Shown piece after piece: positions 34,420-43,037 of a stretch of 64,000 bases of DNA. The notes under the pieces were generated by a model that worked only from the letters and a program-made list of their open reading frames with translations, was not told the origin of the DNA and did not search any database. A program made the position numbers and the translations under genes. The stretch lies in NCBI RefSeq assembly GCF_029543125.1, contig NZ_JARQWW010000005.1:372001-436000 (forward strand), given 5' to 3'. Source of the stretch: Caulobacter segnis (GTDB lineage: Bacteria; Pseudomonadota; Alphaproteobacteria; Caulobacterales; Caulobacteraceae). Within the stretch, counting starts at the first letter, position 1, and each line of letters begins with the position of its first letter.

Positions 34420-36540
34420 CTACGGACGCGGGCCCTTCTTGAACGGCTTCTTGAAGCCGTCCTTCTTGAAGTCGGGCTTGGCCTTGAAGCCGGTCTTGGG
34501 GCGATCGTCCCTGCGGAACTCGCTCTTCTCGGCGCGCGGCTTGAAATCGCCCTTGGCCTTGAAGTCCGGCTTCTTCTTGAAGCCGTCGCCGCGATCTTCA
34601 CGGGGCTTGTAGTCACCGCGCGGCTTTTCATCGCGCGGATCGTATTCGCCGCGCGGCTTGAAATCGCGCTTGGGCTTGAAGTCGGACGAACCGCCCTCCT
34701 CGCGACCGCGGTAGGGCTTGCGCGGGCCGTCGAAGCCCGGCTTGTCGCCACGCGGACGGTCGAAGGCCCGTTCCGGACGATCCCCGCGCTCGGCGCGTTC
34801 AGGACGCGGACCGTCGAACTTCGGACGCTCGCGACGTTCCGGACGGGGACCGTCGAAGCGGCGCTCGGGACGCGGGCCGTCGAACTTGCGTTCGGGGCGC
34901 GGGCCGCGCGGGCCTTCGCTGCGGGCGGCCGGCGGGGTGCTCGGCTCGATGCGGATGTCGTCTTCCGAAGTCGCGGCCACGGCGGCGGAGAACTTCGGCT
35001 CGGCTTCCTTCGAGATCTCGAACTTGGTCTCGCGATCGAAGATGCGGATGGAGCCGATGTCCTTCTTCAGGACGTGACCCAGGCGGCAGATCAGCGGGAT
35101 CAGCCACTTGGGGTCGGCGTTCTTGGCGCGGCCCACGTTGACGCGGAACCACACCACATCCTCGGGCGCTAGGCGTTCACGCGGCTCGCCGCGTTCCGGG
35201 CGCTCGTTGCGGCGGATCTCCTGGTTCGGACCGTCCTCGAACATGTCCTCCGGCTCCGGCAGACGCGAGCGGTAGACGCGCGCCAGGGCGGCGGCGACTT
35301 CCTCGGGCGTGCGGCTTTCCAGGATGGCGCGGCCCATGGCCAGGTCATCCTCGCCGGCCGGTTCAGTCAGCAGCGGATCGGACAGCATCCGCGTCTTGTC
35401 CTTGGCGCGGATGGAGTCGGCGGTCGGCGGGTTCTCCCACACGCCTTCCACCGAGGCGGCGTCCAGCAGCATCTCGGCCTTGCGGCGACGGGTATAGGGC
35501 GCGATCAGCGCCGAGACGCCCTTCTTGCCCGCCCGGCCGGTGCGGCCCGAACGGTGCAGCAGGGTGGCGCGGTTCACCGGCAGGTCGGCGTGGATCACCA
35601 GGCCCAGGTCCGGCAGGTCCAGGCCGCGCGCCGCCACGTCGGTGGCGACGCAGACGCGGGCGTGCCCGTCGCGCAGGGCTTGCAGCGCGTCGGCGCGCTC
35701 CTTCTGGGTCAGTTCGCCCGACAGGCCGACGACCGAGAAACCGCGCTCGCGCAGGCGGGCGTGCATATGGCGCACGCCGTCGCGGGTATTGCAGAACACC
35801 AGTGCGCCCTGGGCTTCGAAGAAGCGCAGGACGTTGACCACCGCATGCTCCACCTCGTTCGGGGCGCAGCGGATGGCGCGGTACTCGATGTCGCCGTGCG
35901 GCTCGTCGCGCTTGATGGTGTCGATGCGCAGGGCGTCGTTCTGATAGGTCTTGGCCAGGGCCGCGATCTCGCGGGCGATGGTGGCCGAGAACAGCAGGGT
36001 CCGGCGCTCTTCCGGCGCGGCGTCGAGGATGAAGGTCAGGTCCTCGCGGAAGCCCATGTCCAGCATCTCGTCAGCCTCGTCGAGGACGACGACGCGCATC
36101 TGCGACAGGTCCAGACGGTCGCGCTCGATGTGGTCGCGCAGGCGGCCGGGCGTGCCGACCACGATGTGGGCGCCGAAGTTCAGGTCGCGCATCTGCTTGC
36201 GCAGATCCATGCCGCCGACGCACGAGACGATGCGGGCGCCAGCCTGGGCGTAAAGCCAGGTCAGCTCGCGCTCGACCTGCATGGCCAGTTCGCGGGTCGG
36301 GGCGATCACCAGGGCCAGCGGCGCGCCGGCCGGGCCGAAGGTCTCGTCGTCGCCCAGCAGCGTCGGCGCCGCGGCCAGACCGAAGGCCACCGTCTTGCCC
36401 GAGCCGGTCTGGGCGCTGACCAGCAGGTCGCGGCCCTCGGCCTCGGCTTCCAGCACGGCGGCCTGGATCGGGGTCGGGTTGTCATAACCCTGCGCGGCGA
36501 GAGCGCGCGCGAGGGCGGGATGGGTCGGGGGAAAGCTCAT
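34420..36540 (-). CDS. DEAD-box RNA helicase with DbpA-like domain and repetitive basic tail
   Basis: A 706-residue RNA helicase. Q-motif and Walker A SAQTGSGKT, DEAD at residues 154-157 (VLDEADEMLDMGF), SATI and HRSGRTGRAGKKG are all present. After the core comes a DbpA-type RNA-binding domain (VVWFRVNVGRAKNADPKWL...CRLGHVLKKDIGSIRIF). The last 170 residues are a low-complexity, Arg/Lys/Asp/Pro/Gly-rich tail with repeats of the type GPRPERRFD and FKPRG. Such tails bind RNA non-specifically and favour condensates. Close relatives (CsdA/DeaD) act in ribosome assembly and RNA decay, often in the cold. Confidence 0.92.
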   Translation of the reverse strand: MSFPPTHPALARALAAQGYDNPTPIQAAVLEAEAEGRDLLVSAQTGSGKTVAFGLAAAPTLLGDDETFGPAGAPLALVIAPTRELAMQVERELTWLYAQAGARIVSCVGGMDLRKQMRDLNFGAHIVVGTPGRLRDHIERDRLDLSQMRVVVLDEADEMLDMGFREDLTFILDAAPEERRTLLFSATIAREIAALAKTYQNDALRIDTIKRDEPHGDIEYRAIRCAPNEVEHAVVNVLRFFEAQGALVFCNTRDGVRHMHARLRERGFSVVGLSGELTQKERADALQALRDGHARVCVATDVAARGLDLPDLGLVIHADLPVNRATLLHRSGRTGRAGKKGVSALIAPYTRRRKAEMLLDAASVEGVWENPPTADSIRAKDKTRMLSDPLLTEPAGEDDLAMGRAILESRTPEEVAAALARVYRSRLPEPEDMFEDGPNQEIRRNERPERGEPRERLAPEDVVWFRVNVGRAKNADPKWLIPLICRLGHVLKKDIGSIRIFDRETKFEISKEAEPKFSAAVAATSEDDIRIEPSTPPAARSEGPRGPRPERKFDGPRPERRFDGPRPERRERPKFDGPRPERAERGDRPERAFDRPRGDKPGFDGPRKPYRGREEGGSSDFKPKRDFKPRGEYDPRDEKPRGDYKPREDRGDGFKKKPDFKAKGDFKPRAEKSEFRRDDRPKTGFKAKPDFKKDGFKKPFKKGPRP

Positions 36541-36634
36541 GGTAGTCCTTGGCCGGGTCGAACGCGCAAGGCGCGCCGCCAGATTGCGACGCTCGAAACC
36601 CGGGCGAATTCTTTGGATGGCGCGGCTGATAGCA

Positions 36635-36668
36635 GAAAACGGCGCCCCGCGCCATGGGGTGCGCCGTT
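36635..36668 (-). terminator. Intrinsic terminator of the XRE/membrane operon
   Basis: On the minus strand AACGGCGC...GCGCCGTT forms a stem with CCCC/GGGG continuing it, followed by TTTCT. It lies 16 bases after the XRE gene stop. Confidence 0.75.
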
Positions 36669-36683
36669 GAGTCCTGCCCTGCC

Positions 36684-36878
36684 CTACGCCTCGTCCTGAA
36701 AGATCGCTTCAATCGGCTGTTCGAACAGTCGCGCGATCTTGAAGGCCAAGGGAAGACTGGGATCGTACTTGCCTGTCTCCAGGGCGTTGACTGTCTGACG
36801 CGACACCTCCAGCCGCGCCGCCAGATCCGCCTGGCTCCAGTCCCGCTCGGCCCGCAGGACCTTCAGACGGTTCTTCAT
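36684..36878 (-). CDS. Small XRE-type HTH regulator
   Basis: A 64-residue protein that is little more than a Cro/C1-type HTH: LRAERDWSQADLAARLEVSRQTVNALETGKYDPSLPLAFKIA. This short class is typically encoded with a small membrane protein and represses its own operon. Its ATG overlaps the stop of the upstream membrane gene (ATGA). A terminator follows. The palindromes upstream of the first gene (37756-37787 and about 37797-37837) are its likely targets. Confidence 0.85.
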   Translation of the reverse strand: MKNRLKVLRAERDWSQADLAARLEVSRQTVNALETGKYDPSLPLAFKIARLFEQPIEAIFQDEA

Positions 36879-37276
36879 CGATCGCGCACCGCGCCGACGG
36901 CCTGCGCCAGGCCGAGGCAGGCGCACCAGACCGGGAAGGCCCAGATCCCCTCCAGCTTGCCGATGGCGCCGGCATTCTCCAGGAAACCCAGGGCGGTGAA
37001 GATCGACAGGCTCAGGCCGGTGGCGATGATCATCGCCCGCACCAGCTTCACGCGCTGATACTCGTCGGCCATCTCCGTCACGTACGCGCCCATGGCGGCG
37101 ATGACCCCCATGATCGGGATCGCCGGCGCCACGGCGGTCAGCCACAGCAGCGGCCCTTGCAGGTCGCGGGTGCGCAGCAGGGTCAACGAAGCGACCAGAA
37201 CGCCCACATAGGCGGCCATGGCGATGGCCATGCGCAGGGTGTAACGGCGCGCGGCGGGGTTCCAGGCACAGTTCAT
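36875..37276 (-). CDS. Four-helix membrane protein of the XRE operon
   Basis: A 133-residue membrane protein with four hydrophobic segments, from ATG 37276 (MNCAWNPAARRYTLRMAIAM; GAGAGCG upstream). The conserved-looking stretch DEYQRVKLVRAMIIATGLSL between helices is typical of small proteins paired with XRE regulators. It overlaps the regulator start by four bases. Function unknown; a sensing or modulating partner for the repressor is plausible. Confidence 0.7.
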   Translation of the reverse strand: MNCAWNPAARRYTLRMAIAMAAYVGVLVASLTLLRTRDLQGPLLWLTAVAPAIPIMGVIAAMGAYVTEMADEYQRVKLVRAMIIATGLSLSIFTALGFLENAGAIGKLEGIWAFPVWCACLGLAQAVGAVRDR

Positions 37277-37308
37277 GGTGAAACGCTCTCGATTGATTTG
37301 ATTGAAGA

Positions 37309-37746
37309 TCAGCGGCTGGCGCGCAGCCACCAGACGGCCCAGCCTGCGCCATAGCCGATCAACTGAAGGAAGAAGCAGAAGAAGGCGCCGGCGGCGAACA
37401 CCGCTTCCGGGCCGCCAAGGGCCATGCCCAGAGGAGCCGCCAGCGAAGGCGCCGCCAGTAAGAGAGCCGCGATACAGAGAGCGACACACGTCGCCAGCGA
37501 CCCGCCGTAGAAGTAGCCGCTCATATGAGCTTGGCGCACAGCTTCATCCGCCGTCTTCCACCAGCGCCACGACAGGCGCAAGGCGGCGACATTCACAGCC
37601 GCCAGGAGCACGAGAAGGACGGCGAAAGGGATGGGCGAAACCTGCGCGCCAGCGTCCTTGGCCCCGAAGAGGAGACCAACGGCGAAGGCCAAGAGCCCGC
37701 CAACGGCCAACATCGCCACAAGCGATCTACGTAGAGAAAGCAACAT
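37309..37746 (-). CDS. Four-helix membrane protein, first gene of the XRE operon
   Basis: A 145-residue polytopic protein with segments such as SLVAMLAVGGLLAFAVGLLFG and PFAVLLVLLAAVNVAALRLSW. ATG 37746 has GGAGG six bases upstream; GTG 37749 is an alternative. It resembles the second protein only in general design. I do not recognise the family. It lies 32 bases before the next gene and directly after a 32-base perfect palindrome. Confidence 0.65.
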   Translation of the reverse strand: MLLSLRRSLVAMLAVGGLLAFAVGLLFGAKDAGAQVSPIPFAVLLVLLAAVNVAALRLSWRWWKTADEAVRQAHMSGYFYGGSLATCVALCIAALLLAAPSLAAPLGMALGGPEAVFAAGAFFCFFLQLIGYGAGWAVWWLRASR

Positions 37747-37755
37747 CACTCGCCT

Positions 37756-37787
37756 CCGTTGATGACAAGGAAACTTGTCATCAACGG
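37756..37787. promoter_or_regulatory. 32-base perfect palindrome at the head of the XRE operon
   Basis: CCGTTGATGACAAG (37756-37769) and CTTGTCATCAACGG (37774-37787) are exact complements around GAAA. On the coding strand the second arm contains the GGAGG-side leader, so the element would form a hairpin close to the ribosome site and could act on RNA as well as DNA. A second, weaker symmetry (CAAGCCT/AGGCTTG) lies just upstream at about 37800-37835. Confidence 0.65.
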
Positions 37788-37842
37788 GCGCAGATAGTCA
37801 AGCCTACTTTACACAAAATCAGGCTTGCTTGACGCGGCTCAT

Positions 37843-37870
37843 TCTCCTGCCCCGCTTGCGGGGGAGGAGA
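37843..37870. repeat. 28-base hairpin repeat (copy 2 of 2)
   Basis: It is an exact reverse-complement copy of the hairpin at 20907-20934 and sits 13 bases past the dcd stop. On the minus strand it is preceded by TTTTTTCTCC rather than followed by it, so any terminator role would be factor-dependent. Confidence 0.8.
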
Positions 37871-37883
37871 AAAAAGGAGGCCC

Positions 37884-38900
37884 CTACTTCCAGACCTTGA
37901 AGTGCTTCGACAGCTTCAGACCCTGGCGCTGGTAGTGCGAGCCGTCCTCGCCATAGAGCCGCGTCGGGCGGGCGGTCAGCGGCTCATAGACGAGGCGGGC
38001 GACGATCTGGCCGTCCTCCAGAAGGAACGGGGTCTCGTGGCTGCGGACCTCCAGCACGCCCTTGGAGCCGACGGCCCCGGCCTCCTCCGTCCCGAAGCCC
38101 GGGTCGAAGAAGCCGGCGTAGTGGACCCGGAACTCGCCCACCGAAGGGTCGATGGGAGTCATCTCGGCGGCCTGCATCACCGGGATCTGCACATTGTCCT
38201 TGGACGCCAGGATGTAGAACTCGCCCGGATCGAGAAGCAGCTCGCCGCGGCGCGGCTCCAGCGGCTCCCAGAAGTCGCGCGGATCGTGGCCGTTCTCCTT
38301 GTCCAGGTCGACGACGCCGGCGTGCCGGCGGCCGCGGAAACCGGCCACCTCGGCGGTCAGGTCGACGCCGACGCTGCGGGTCTCCAACTTAGGCGGCTCG
38401 CCCTGCTTCAGGCGAAGCTGGTTCAGGCGGGTGCCGGTGCGCACGAGGACGGAGAAGGTCTGCGGCGCGATCTCGATATAGAGCGGCCCGTCATAGCCCG
38501 GATCCACGTCATCGAAGGTCAGGCCGCGATCGGTCAGCAGGCGGACGAACACGTCCACCCGACCGGTGGAGCTTTTCGGATTGCCCCGGGCCGACACCCC
38601 GGCCGGCAGGCGCAAGCGCTCCTGCACCTCGGCGATATAGACGCAGCCCCGCTCCAGCACCGCGCCGGCGGCGAGGTCGAGCTCGTGCATCTTCACGTCG
38701 TCCAGGCGCTCCAGCACCGTGCGGCCGCGCGGCAGGAACGAGGCCCTCACCCGCCAGGCGCGGACGCCCAGGCGCAGGTCCAGGCTGGCGGGCTGCACCT
38801 GATCGGAATCGAAAGCGGTGAGCGAGGTGATCGCCTCTCGGGCGATCAGATCCTCGATGGACTGGCAGGGAAGGATGCCTGCGGCAAGGGCGTCGGTCAT
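37884..38900 (-). CDS. Two-domain 2'-deoxycytidine 5'-triphosphate deaminase
   Basis: A 338-residue protein of the long alphaproteobacterial dCTP deaminase type, about twice the length of E. coli Dcd. The N-terminal half has GILPCQSIEDLI, VQPASLDLRLG and ARGNPKSSTGRVDVFV, the last being the nucleotide-binding signature. The C-terminal half repeats the trimeric dUTPase-like barrel (YILASKDNVQIPVMQAAEM, HYAGFFDPGFG). It converts dCTP to dUTP for dTTP synthesis. ATG 38900 is the first start in front of the domain. Confidence 0.88.
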   Translation of the reverse strand: MTDALAAGILPCQSIEDLIAREAITSLTAFDSDQVQPASLDLRLGVRAWRVRASFLPRGRTVLERLDDVKMHELDLAAGAVLERGCVYIAEVQERLRLPAGVSARGNPKSSTGRVDVFVRLLTDRGLTFDDVDPGYDGPLYIEIAPQTFSVLVRTGTRLNQLRLKQGEPPKLETRSVGVDLTAEVAGFRGRRHAGVVDLDKENGHDPRDFWEPLEPRRGELLLDPGEFYILASKDNVQIPVMQAAEMTPIDPSVGEFRVHYAGFFDPGFGTEEAGAVGSKGVLEVRSHETPFLLEDGQIVARLVYEPLTARPTRLYGEDGSHYQRQGLKLSKHFKVWK

Positions 38901-39044
38901 TGGACGGCGACACTCGCCGCCCCGCGCGCGGAAGGCAAGGCTTGGTCTGTGCCGAGTTTTCCTTGAAAGCGCGACAGGCGCGTTCGGCTTGACCTCGCGG
39001 CGGCCGTAAGCCTTTCTCCGCGCGACGAAACAAGGAGCCCCGTC

Positions 39045-40229
39045 ATGGCCGAAAATCCGAAATCCTGGAACGCAGCGACCAAGCTGATCCGGGGCGGCCT
39101 GATGCGCAGCCCCTGGGGCGAGACGGCCGAGGGCCTCTTCCTGACCCAGAGCTTCGTCTATGATTCGGCGCAGGGCGCGGACGCCCGCTTCGCCGGGGAC
39201 GAGCCGGGCTTCGTCTATAGCCGCTACGCCAACCCGACTACGGCCATGTTCGAACAGCGCCTGGCCCTGCTGGAGGGCGCCGAGGCGTGCCGCGCCGTGG
39301 CCTCCGGCATGGCGGCGGTGCATGTGGCCCTGTCCGGCCTGGTCCAGGCCGGCGACCACATCGTGGCCGGCCGCGCCCTGTTCGGCTCCTGCCGCTGGAT
39401 CCTGTCGACCCTGATGCCGCGCTACGGCGTCGAGGTGACCTATGTGGACGGCCCCGACCTGAAGGCCTGGGAAGCCGCCATGCGGCCGAACACCAAAGCG
39501 GTCCTGATCGAGACCCCCTGCAACCCGCTGCTGGAGATCACCGACATCGAAGAGGTGTCGAAGCTGGCCCACGCCGCCGGCGCCAAGGTGGTGGTGGACA
39601 ACGTCTTCGCCACCCCGATCTTCCAGAAGCCCCTCGAACTCGGCGCCGACGTGGTCGTCTATTCGACCACCAAGCACATCGACGGCCAGGGCCGCGTCCT
39701 GGGCGGGGCGATCCTGTGCTCCCAGGAGCTTATGGATGAAGCCTATCGCGACCTGCTGCGCCACACCGGCCCGTCGATCTCGCCGTTCAACGCCTGGCTT
39801 CACCTGAACGGCCTGGCGACCCTGGATCTGCGGGTGCGCGCCCAGACCGCCACGGCGGGGAAATTGGCCGACATCATCGGTAACCATGAAAAGGCCCAGC
39901 GAATCTTCTATCCGGGTCGCTCGGACCATCCGCAGGCGGATGTGGCGAGGAAGCAGATGAGCGGGTTCTCCAACCTGGTCGCCTTCGATCTGGGTTCGCG
40001 TGAGCGGGCCTGGGCCTTCCTCGACGCGCTGCAGCTGGTGGACATCTCCAACAACCTCGGCGACGCCAAGTCCATGGCCACCCATCCGTCCACCACCACC
40101 CACCGCTCCATGAGCGACGAGGACCGCATCGCCATCGGCGTGACCGAAGGCTGCGTGCGCATGTCCGTGGGGCTGGAGGACGCGGACGACCTGGCGCGCG
40201 ACGTGGAAAGAGCCCTCGACGCCGCATGA
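39045..40229 (+). CDS. metZ: O-succinylhomoserine sulfhydrylase
   Basis: A 394-residue PLP enzyme of the Cys/Met metabolism family. It makes homocysteine from O-succinylhomoserine and sulfide in methionine synthesis. Landmarks are FVYSRYANPTTAMFEQRLA, ETPCNPLLEITDI, DNVFATP and the PLP lysine Lys210 in YSTTKHIDGQGR. AAGGAG lies ahead of ATG 39045. apaG overlaps its stop by four bases, so both are in one operon. Confidence 0.93.
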   Translation: MAENPKSWNAATKLIRGGLMRSPWGETAEGLFLTQSFVYDSAQGADARFAGDEPGFVYSRYANPTTAMFEQRLALLEGAEACRAVASGMAAVHVALSGLVQAGDHIVAGRALFGSCRWILSTLMPRYGVEVTYVDGPDLKAWEAAMRPNTKAVLIETPCNPLLEITDIEEVSKLAHAAGAKVVVDNVFATPIFQKPLELGADVVVYSTTKHIDGQGRVLGGAILCSQELMDEAYRDLLRHTGPSISPFNAWLHLNGLATLDLRVRAQTATAGKLADIIGNHEKAQRIFYPGRSDHPQADVARKQMSGFSNLVAFDLGSRERAWAFLDALQLVDISNNLGDAKSMATHPSTTTHRSMSDEDRIAIGVTEGCVRMSVGLEDADDLARDVERALDAA

Positions 40230-40657
40230 GACGCATCCGCCACAAGCGCAAGATCGACGCCCCGGTCTATGAGACCAAGACCCGCGACATCCTCGTGCGC
40301 GTGGCGGCCGACTACATGCCCGGCCATTCCGATCCCGACGAGAACCGGTACTTCTGGGGCTACATGGTCGAGATCGAGAACCATGGCGAGGAGACGGTCC
40401 AGCTCGTCTCCCGTCACTGGGTGATCACCGACGCCATGAACCGCGTCGAGGAAGTGCGCGGCATCGGCGTCATCGGCGAACAGCCCGAGCTGAAGCCCCG
40501 TGAGGCGTTCCGCTACAACTCCGGCTGCCCGCTCGGCACCTCGTCGGGCACCATGCGCGGCGCCTACCAGATGATCACCGAAGCGGGCGAAGTGTTCGAG
40601 GCGATGATCCCCGAATTCTCGCTTCACATGCCGGACGCCCGCAAGCGGATGAACTGA
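40226..40657 (+). CDS. apaG: ApaG protein
   Basis: A 143-residue beta-sandwich protein. VAADYMPGHSDPDENRYFWG, ENHGEETVQLVSRHWVITDA, GVIGEQPELKPREAFRY and GTMRGAYQMI match ApaG throughout. The family is linked to cation homeostasis and dinucleotide polyphosphate metabolism; its exact chemistry is unsettled. The ATGA overlap with metZ shows translational coupling, an arrangement that repeats in related genomes. Confidence 0.93.
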   Translation: MRRIRHKRKIDAPVYETKTRDILVRVAADYMPGHSDPDENRYFWGYMVEIENHGEETVQLVSRHWVITDAMNRVEEVRGIGVIGEQPELKPREAFRYNSGCPLGTSSGTMRGAYQMITEAGEVFEAMIPEFSLHMPDARKRMN

Positions 40658-40723
40658 GCCGGAGGCGCTTGCGCGCCCCGCCCCGCCGGGCCAACGTCCC
40701 CACCTCGATTTTCGGAGGGGGTC

Positions 40724-41971
40724 ATGATCCGCAAAGCCTTGCTGCTCACCGTCGCGTTCGCCGCGCTTTCATCGTTCGCTCACGCCGAGCCGACGGCCGC
40801 TGACCACGCCAAGGTCAAGGCGGCCCTGGCCAAGAGCCCGGTCTTCGACGGCCATAACGACCTGCCCTGGGCTCTGCTGGGCGGCTACGACAGCGATCCG
40901 GACAAGGCGGGCATCGACGGCGACACCCGCGGCAAGCTGCACACCGACATGGATCGCCTGAAGCAAGGCGGCGTCGGCGCGCAGTTCTGGTCGGTTTACA
41001 TCCCCGCTGATCTCAAGGGTCCGGCCGCGACCCAGGCTGTCTGGAAGCAGATCGACACCGCGCGCCGGATCATCGAACGCCGCCCTGATCGGCTGGAGTT
41101 CGCCCGCACCGCCGACGACGTGGTCCGCATCGAGAAGGCTGGCAAGCTCGCCTCCCTGTTTGGGATCGAGGGCGGCAACGCCATCGACGGCCAGCTGTCC
41201 ATGTTGCGCGAGTTCCGCGAGGCGGGCGTCGCCTACATGACCCTGACCCACTCCAAGTCCCTGCCCTGGGCCGACAGCGGCACCGACGCCCCGATCAGCG
41301 ACGGCCTGTCCCCCTTCGGCGAGGAAGTGGTGAAGGAGATGAACCGCGTCGGCATGCTGGTCGACCTGTCTCACGTCTCGCCGGCGACCATGAAGGACGC
41401 GCTGCGGGTCACCCGTTCGCCGGTGATCTTCAGCCACTCCTCGGCCTTCGGCGTCACCCCGCACGCCCGCAATGTGCCGGACGACGTGCTGAAGTTGGTC
41501 GCCGCCAACAAGGGCGTGGTGATGATCACCTTCGTCCCGGGCTTCGTATCCGAGCCGATCCGCCAGTGGGGCGCCGACAAGGCCGCGGTGGAGGCCAAGC
41601 TGAAGGCCCTCAACCTCGCCGACGCGGCGGCCGTGAAGGCCGGCGTCGACGCCTGGGTCGCCGCCAACCCCGAGCCGAAGGCCAGCTCCAAGGAAGTGGC
41701 CGACCACGTTGAGCATGTGCGCAAGGTCTGCGGCGTCGACTGCGTCGGCCTGGGCGGCGACTTCGACGGCATCGAGAGCACGCCGACCGACCTGACGGGC
41801 GTGGAGACCTATCCCGTCCTGCTGGCCGAACTGTCGTCGCGCGGCTGGAGCGAGGCGGATCTGCGCAAGCTGACCGGCGAGAACATCCTGCGGGTCATGC
41901 GCGCCAATGAAGCCGTGGTGAAGTCGCTGACGGGCGAGAAGCCGCGCCTGCTGAGCGACGCGGTTAAGTAG
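40724..41971 (+). CDS. Exported dipeptidase (peptidase M19)
   Basis: A 415-residue zinc dipeptidase of the renal dipeptidase type with a signal peptide (LLLTVAFAALSSFAHA, cleavage near residue 22). Metal ligands appear in VFDGHNDLPWAL, the glutamate in LFGIEGGNAI, MLVDLSHVSP and IFSHSSA, with GGDFDGIE near the end. It probably acts in the periplasm on dipeptides. GGAGG precedes ATG 40724. A palindromic repeat follows the stop. Confidence 0.9.
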   Translation: MIRKALLLTVAFAALSSFAHAEPTAADHAKVKAALAKSPVFDGHNDLPWALLGGYDSDPDKAGIDGDTRGKLHTDMDRLKQGGVGAQFWSVYIPADLKGPAATQAVWKQIDTARRIIERRPDRLEFARTADDVVRIEKAGKLASLFGIEGGNAIDGQLSMLREFREAGVAYMTLTHSKSLPWADSGTDAPISDGLSPFGEEVVKEMNRVGMLVDLSHVSPATMKDALRVTRSPVIFSHSSAFGVTPHARNVPDDVLKLVAANKGVVMITFVPGFVSEPIRQWGADKAAVEAKLKALNLADAAAVKAGVDAWVAANPEPKASSKEVADHVEHVRKVCGVDCVGLGGDFDGIESTPTDLTGVETYPVLLAELSSRGWSEADLRKLTGENILRVMRANEAVVKSLTGEKPRLLSDAVK

Positions 41972-41982
41972 ATCAAGAAAAA

Positions 41983-42087
41983 TCCTCCCCTTCTGGGGGA
42001 GGGGGACCGCGAAGCGGTGGAGGGGGTTCTGCTGAGTCAGCAAGCCCCCCTCCGTCCCTTTGGGACACCTCCCCCAGAGAGGGAGGA
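41983..42087. repeat. Palindromic repeat, copy 3 of 3, between convergent genes
   Basis: A 105-base version of the element at 2963 and 5627, with the same start (TCCTCCCC), GGGACCGCGAAGCGGTGG and end (GGGAGGA) but a shortened middle. Its length is again a multiple of three and the same frame is open. It separates the stops of the dipeptidase and hslO genes. Confidence 0.85.
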
Positions 42088-42098
42088 TCTGGGCGGCG

Positions 42099-42992
42099 CT
42101 ACCCGGCCGCGTTCGGATCCAGATCGTACACCCGCGAGCAGTACTCGCAGGTCACGTGGATCTTGCCATCGGCCTCGACCATGTCGGCGCGCTCTTCATC
42201 GCTGAAGGACTGCAGCACGGTCTCGATCCGCGCGGGCGAGCAGCGGCAGAAGGCTTTCAGCGGCTGGGCCTCGAACAGGCGCACCCCGTCCTCGTGGAAC
42301 AGGCGGTACAGCAGGGTCTCGGCCGGCACGGTCGGGTCGATCAGCTCGTCCTCGCCCGTGGTCTCGAACAGGGCGCGGACGTGGTCCCAGGACTCTTCGG
42401 TGTCGCCGCGCGCCGCGTCGCCGCCGATCATCTGGATCATGATCCCGCCGGCCCGCCACTTGGCGCCCGAGCCGTCGTTCACCTGGCCCACGGCCAGACG
42501 CAGACGCGTCGGCGTCTGTTCCGACTGGGCGAAGTACTGCTCGGCGCACAGGGCCAGGGTCTCGCCCTCGATCGGGGTGACGCCCTGGTATCGGTCCATG
42601 TCCGGGCCCTGGTCGATGGTCATGATGAACACGCCGTCGCCCAGCAGGGTCTTGGCTCCCGGGCGCACAAAGCCCTGCGAGACCTCGGCCACGCGGTCGG
42701 CGTCGAAGCGGCAATAGCCGCGCATGGAGCCGTCGGTCTCGTAGTCGCAGACCACATAGGCCACGGGGCCGTTGCCCTGGGCCTGGACGATCAGACGGCC
42801 GTCGAACTTCAGGGCCGAACCCACCAGCGAGGCGAGCGCACAGGCTTCGCCCAGCAGGTTGGCCACCGGCTCGGGATAGTCGTGATGGCTCATCACTTCG
42901 TCGATGGCCGAGCCCAGACGGGCGATGCGGCCGCGAACAGGGTGGCCCTCGATGGAGAAGGCGGCGACGAGGTTGTCGGTGATCTCGGTCAT
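42099..42992 (-). CDS. hslO: Hsp33 redox-regulated chaperone
   Basis: A 297-residue holdase. The C-terminal zinc-binding cysteines are present as CRCS (FCRCSPARIETVLQSF) and CEYC (VTCEYCSRVYDLD), so oxidative activation by disulfide formation should work. The N-terminal core shows GEACALASLVGSALKFDGRLI and VAYVVCDYETDG. It precedes no partner gene; argF lies 45 bases upstream on the same strand and may be co-transcribed. Confidence 0.93.
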   Translation of the reverse strand: MTEITDNLVAAFSIEGHPVRGRIARLGSAIDEVMSHHDYPEPVANLLGEACALASLVGSALKFDGRLIVQAQGNGPVAYVVCDYETDGSMRGYCRFDADRVAEVSQGFVRPGAKTLLGDGVFIMTIDQGPDMDRYQGVTPIEGETLALCAEQYFAQSEQTPTRLRLAVGQVNDGSGAKWRAGGIMIQMIGGDAARGDTEESWDHVRALFETTGEDELIDPTVPAETLLYRLFHEDGVRLFEAQPLKAFCRCSPARIETVLQSFSDEERADMVEADGKIHVTCEYCSRVYDLDPNAAG

Positions 42993-43037
42993 GGGGCGGT
43001 CAGATAGGGGCTCGCATACGAAATTGCGAGCCTAGCC

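Noticed and set aside
38901..39044. SAM riboswitch before metZ
   Set aside because: SAM-II elements precede metZ or metA in some alphaproteobacteria, but the conserved SAM-II core and pseudoknot strings are not visible here; only generic GC hairpins are seen.
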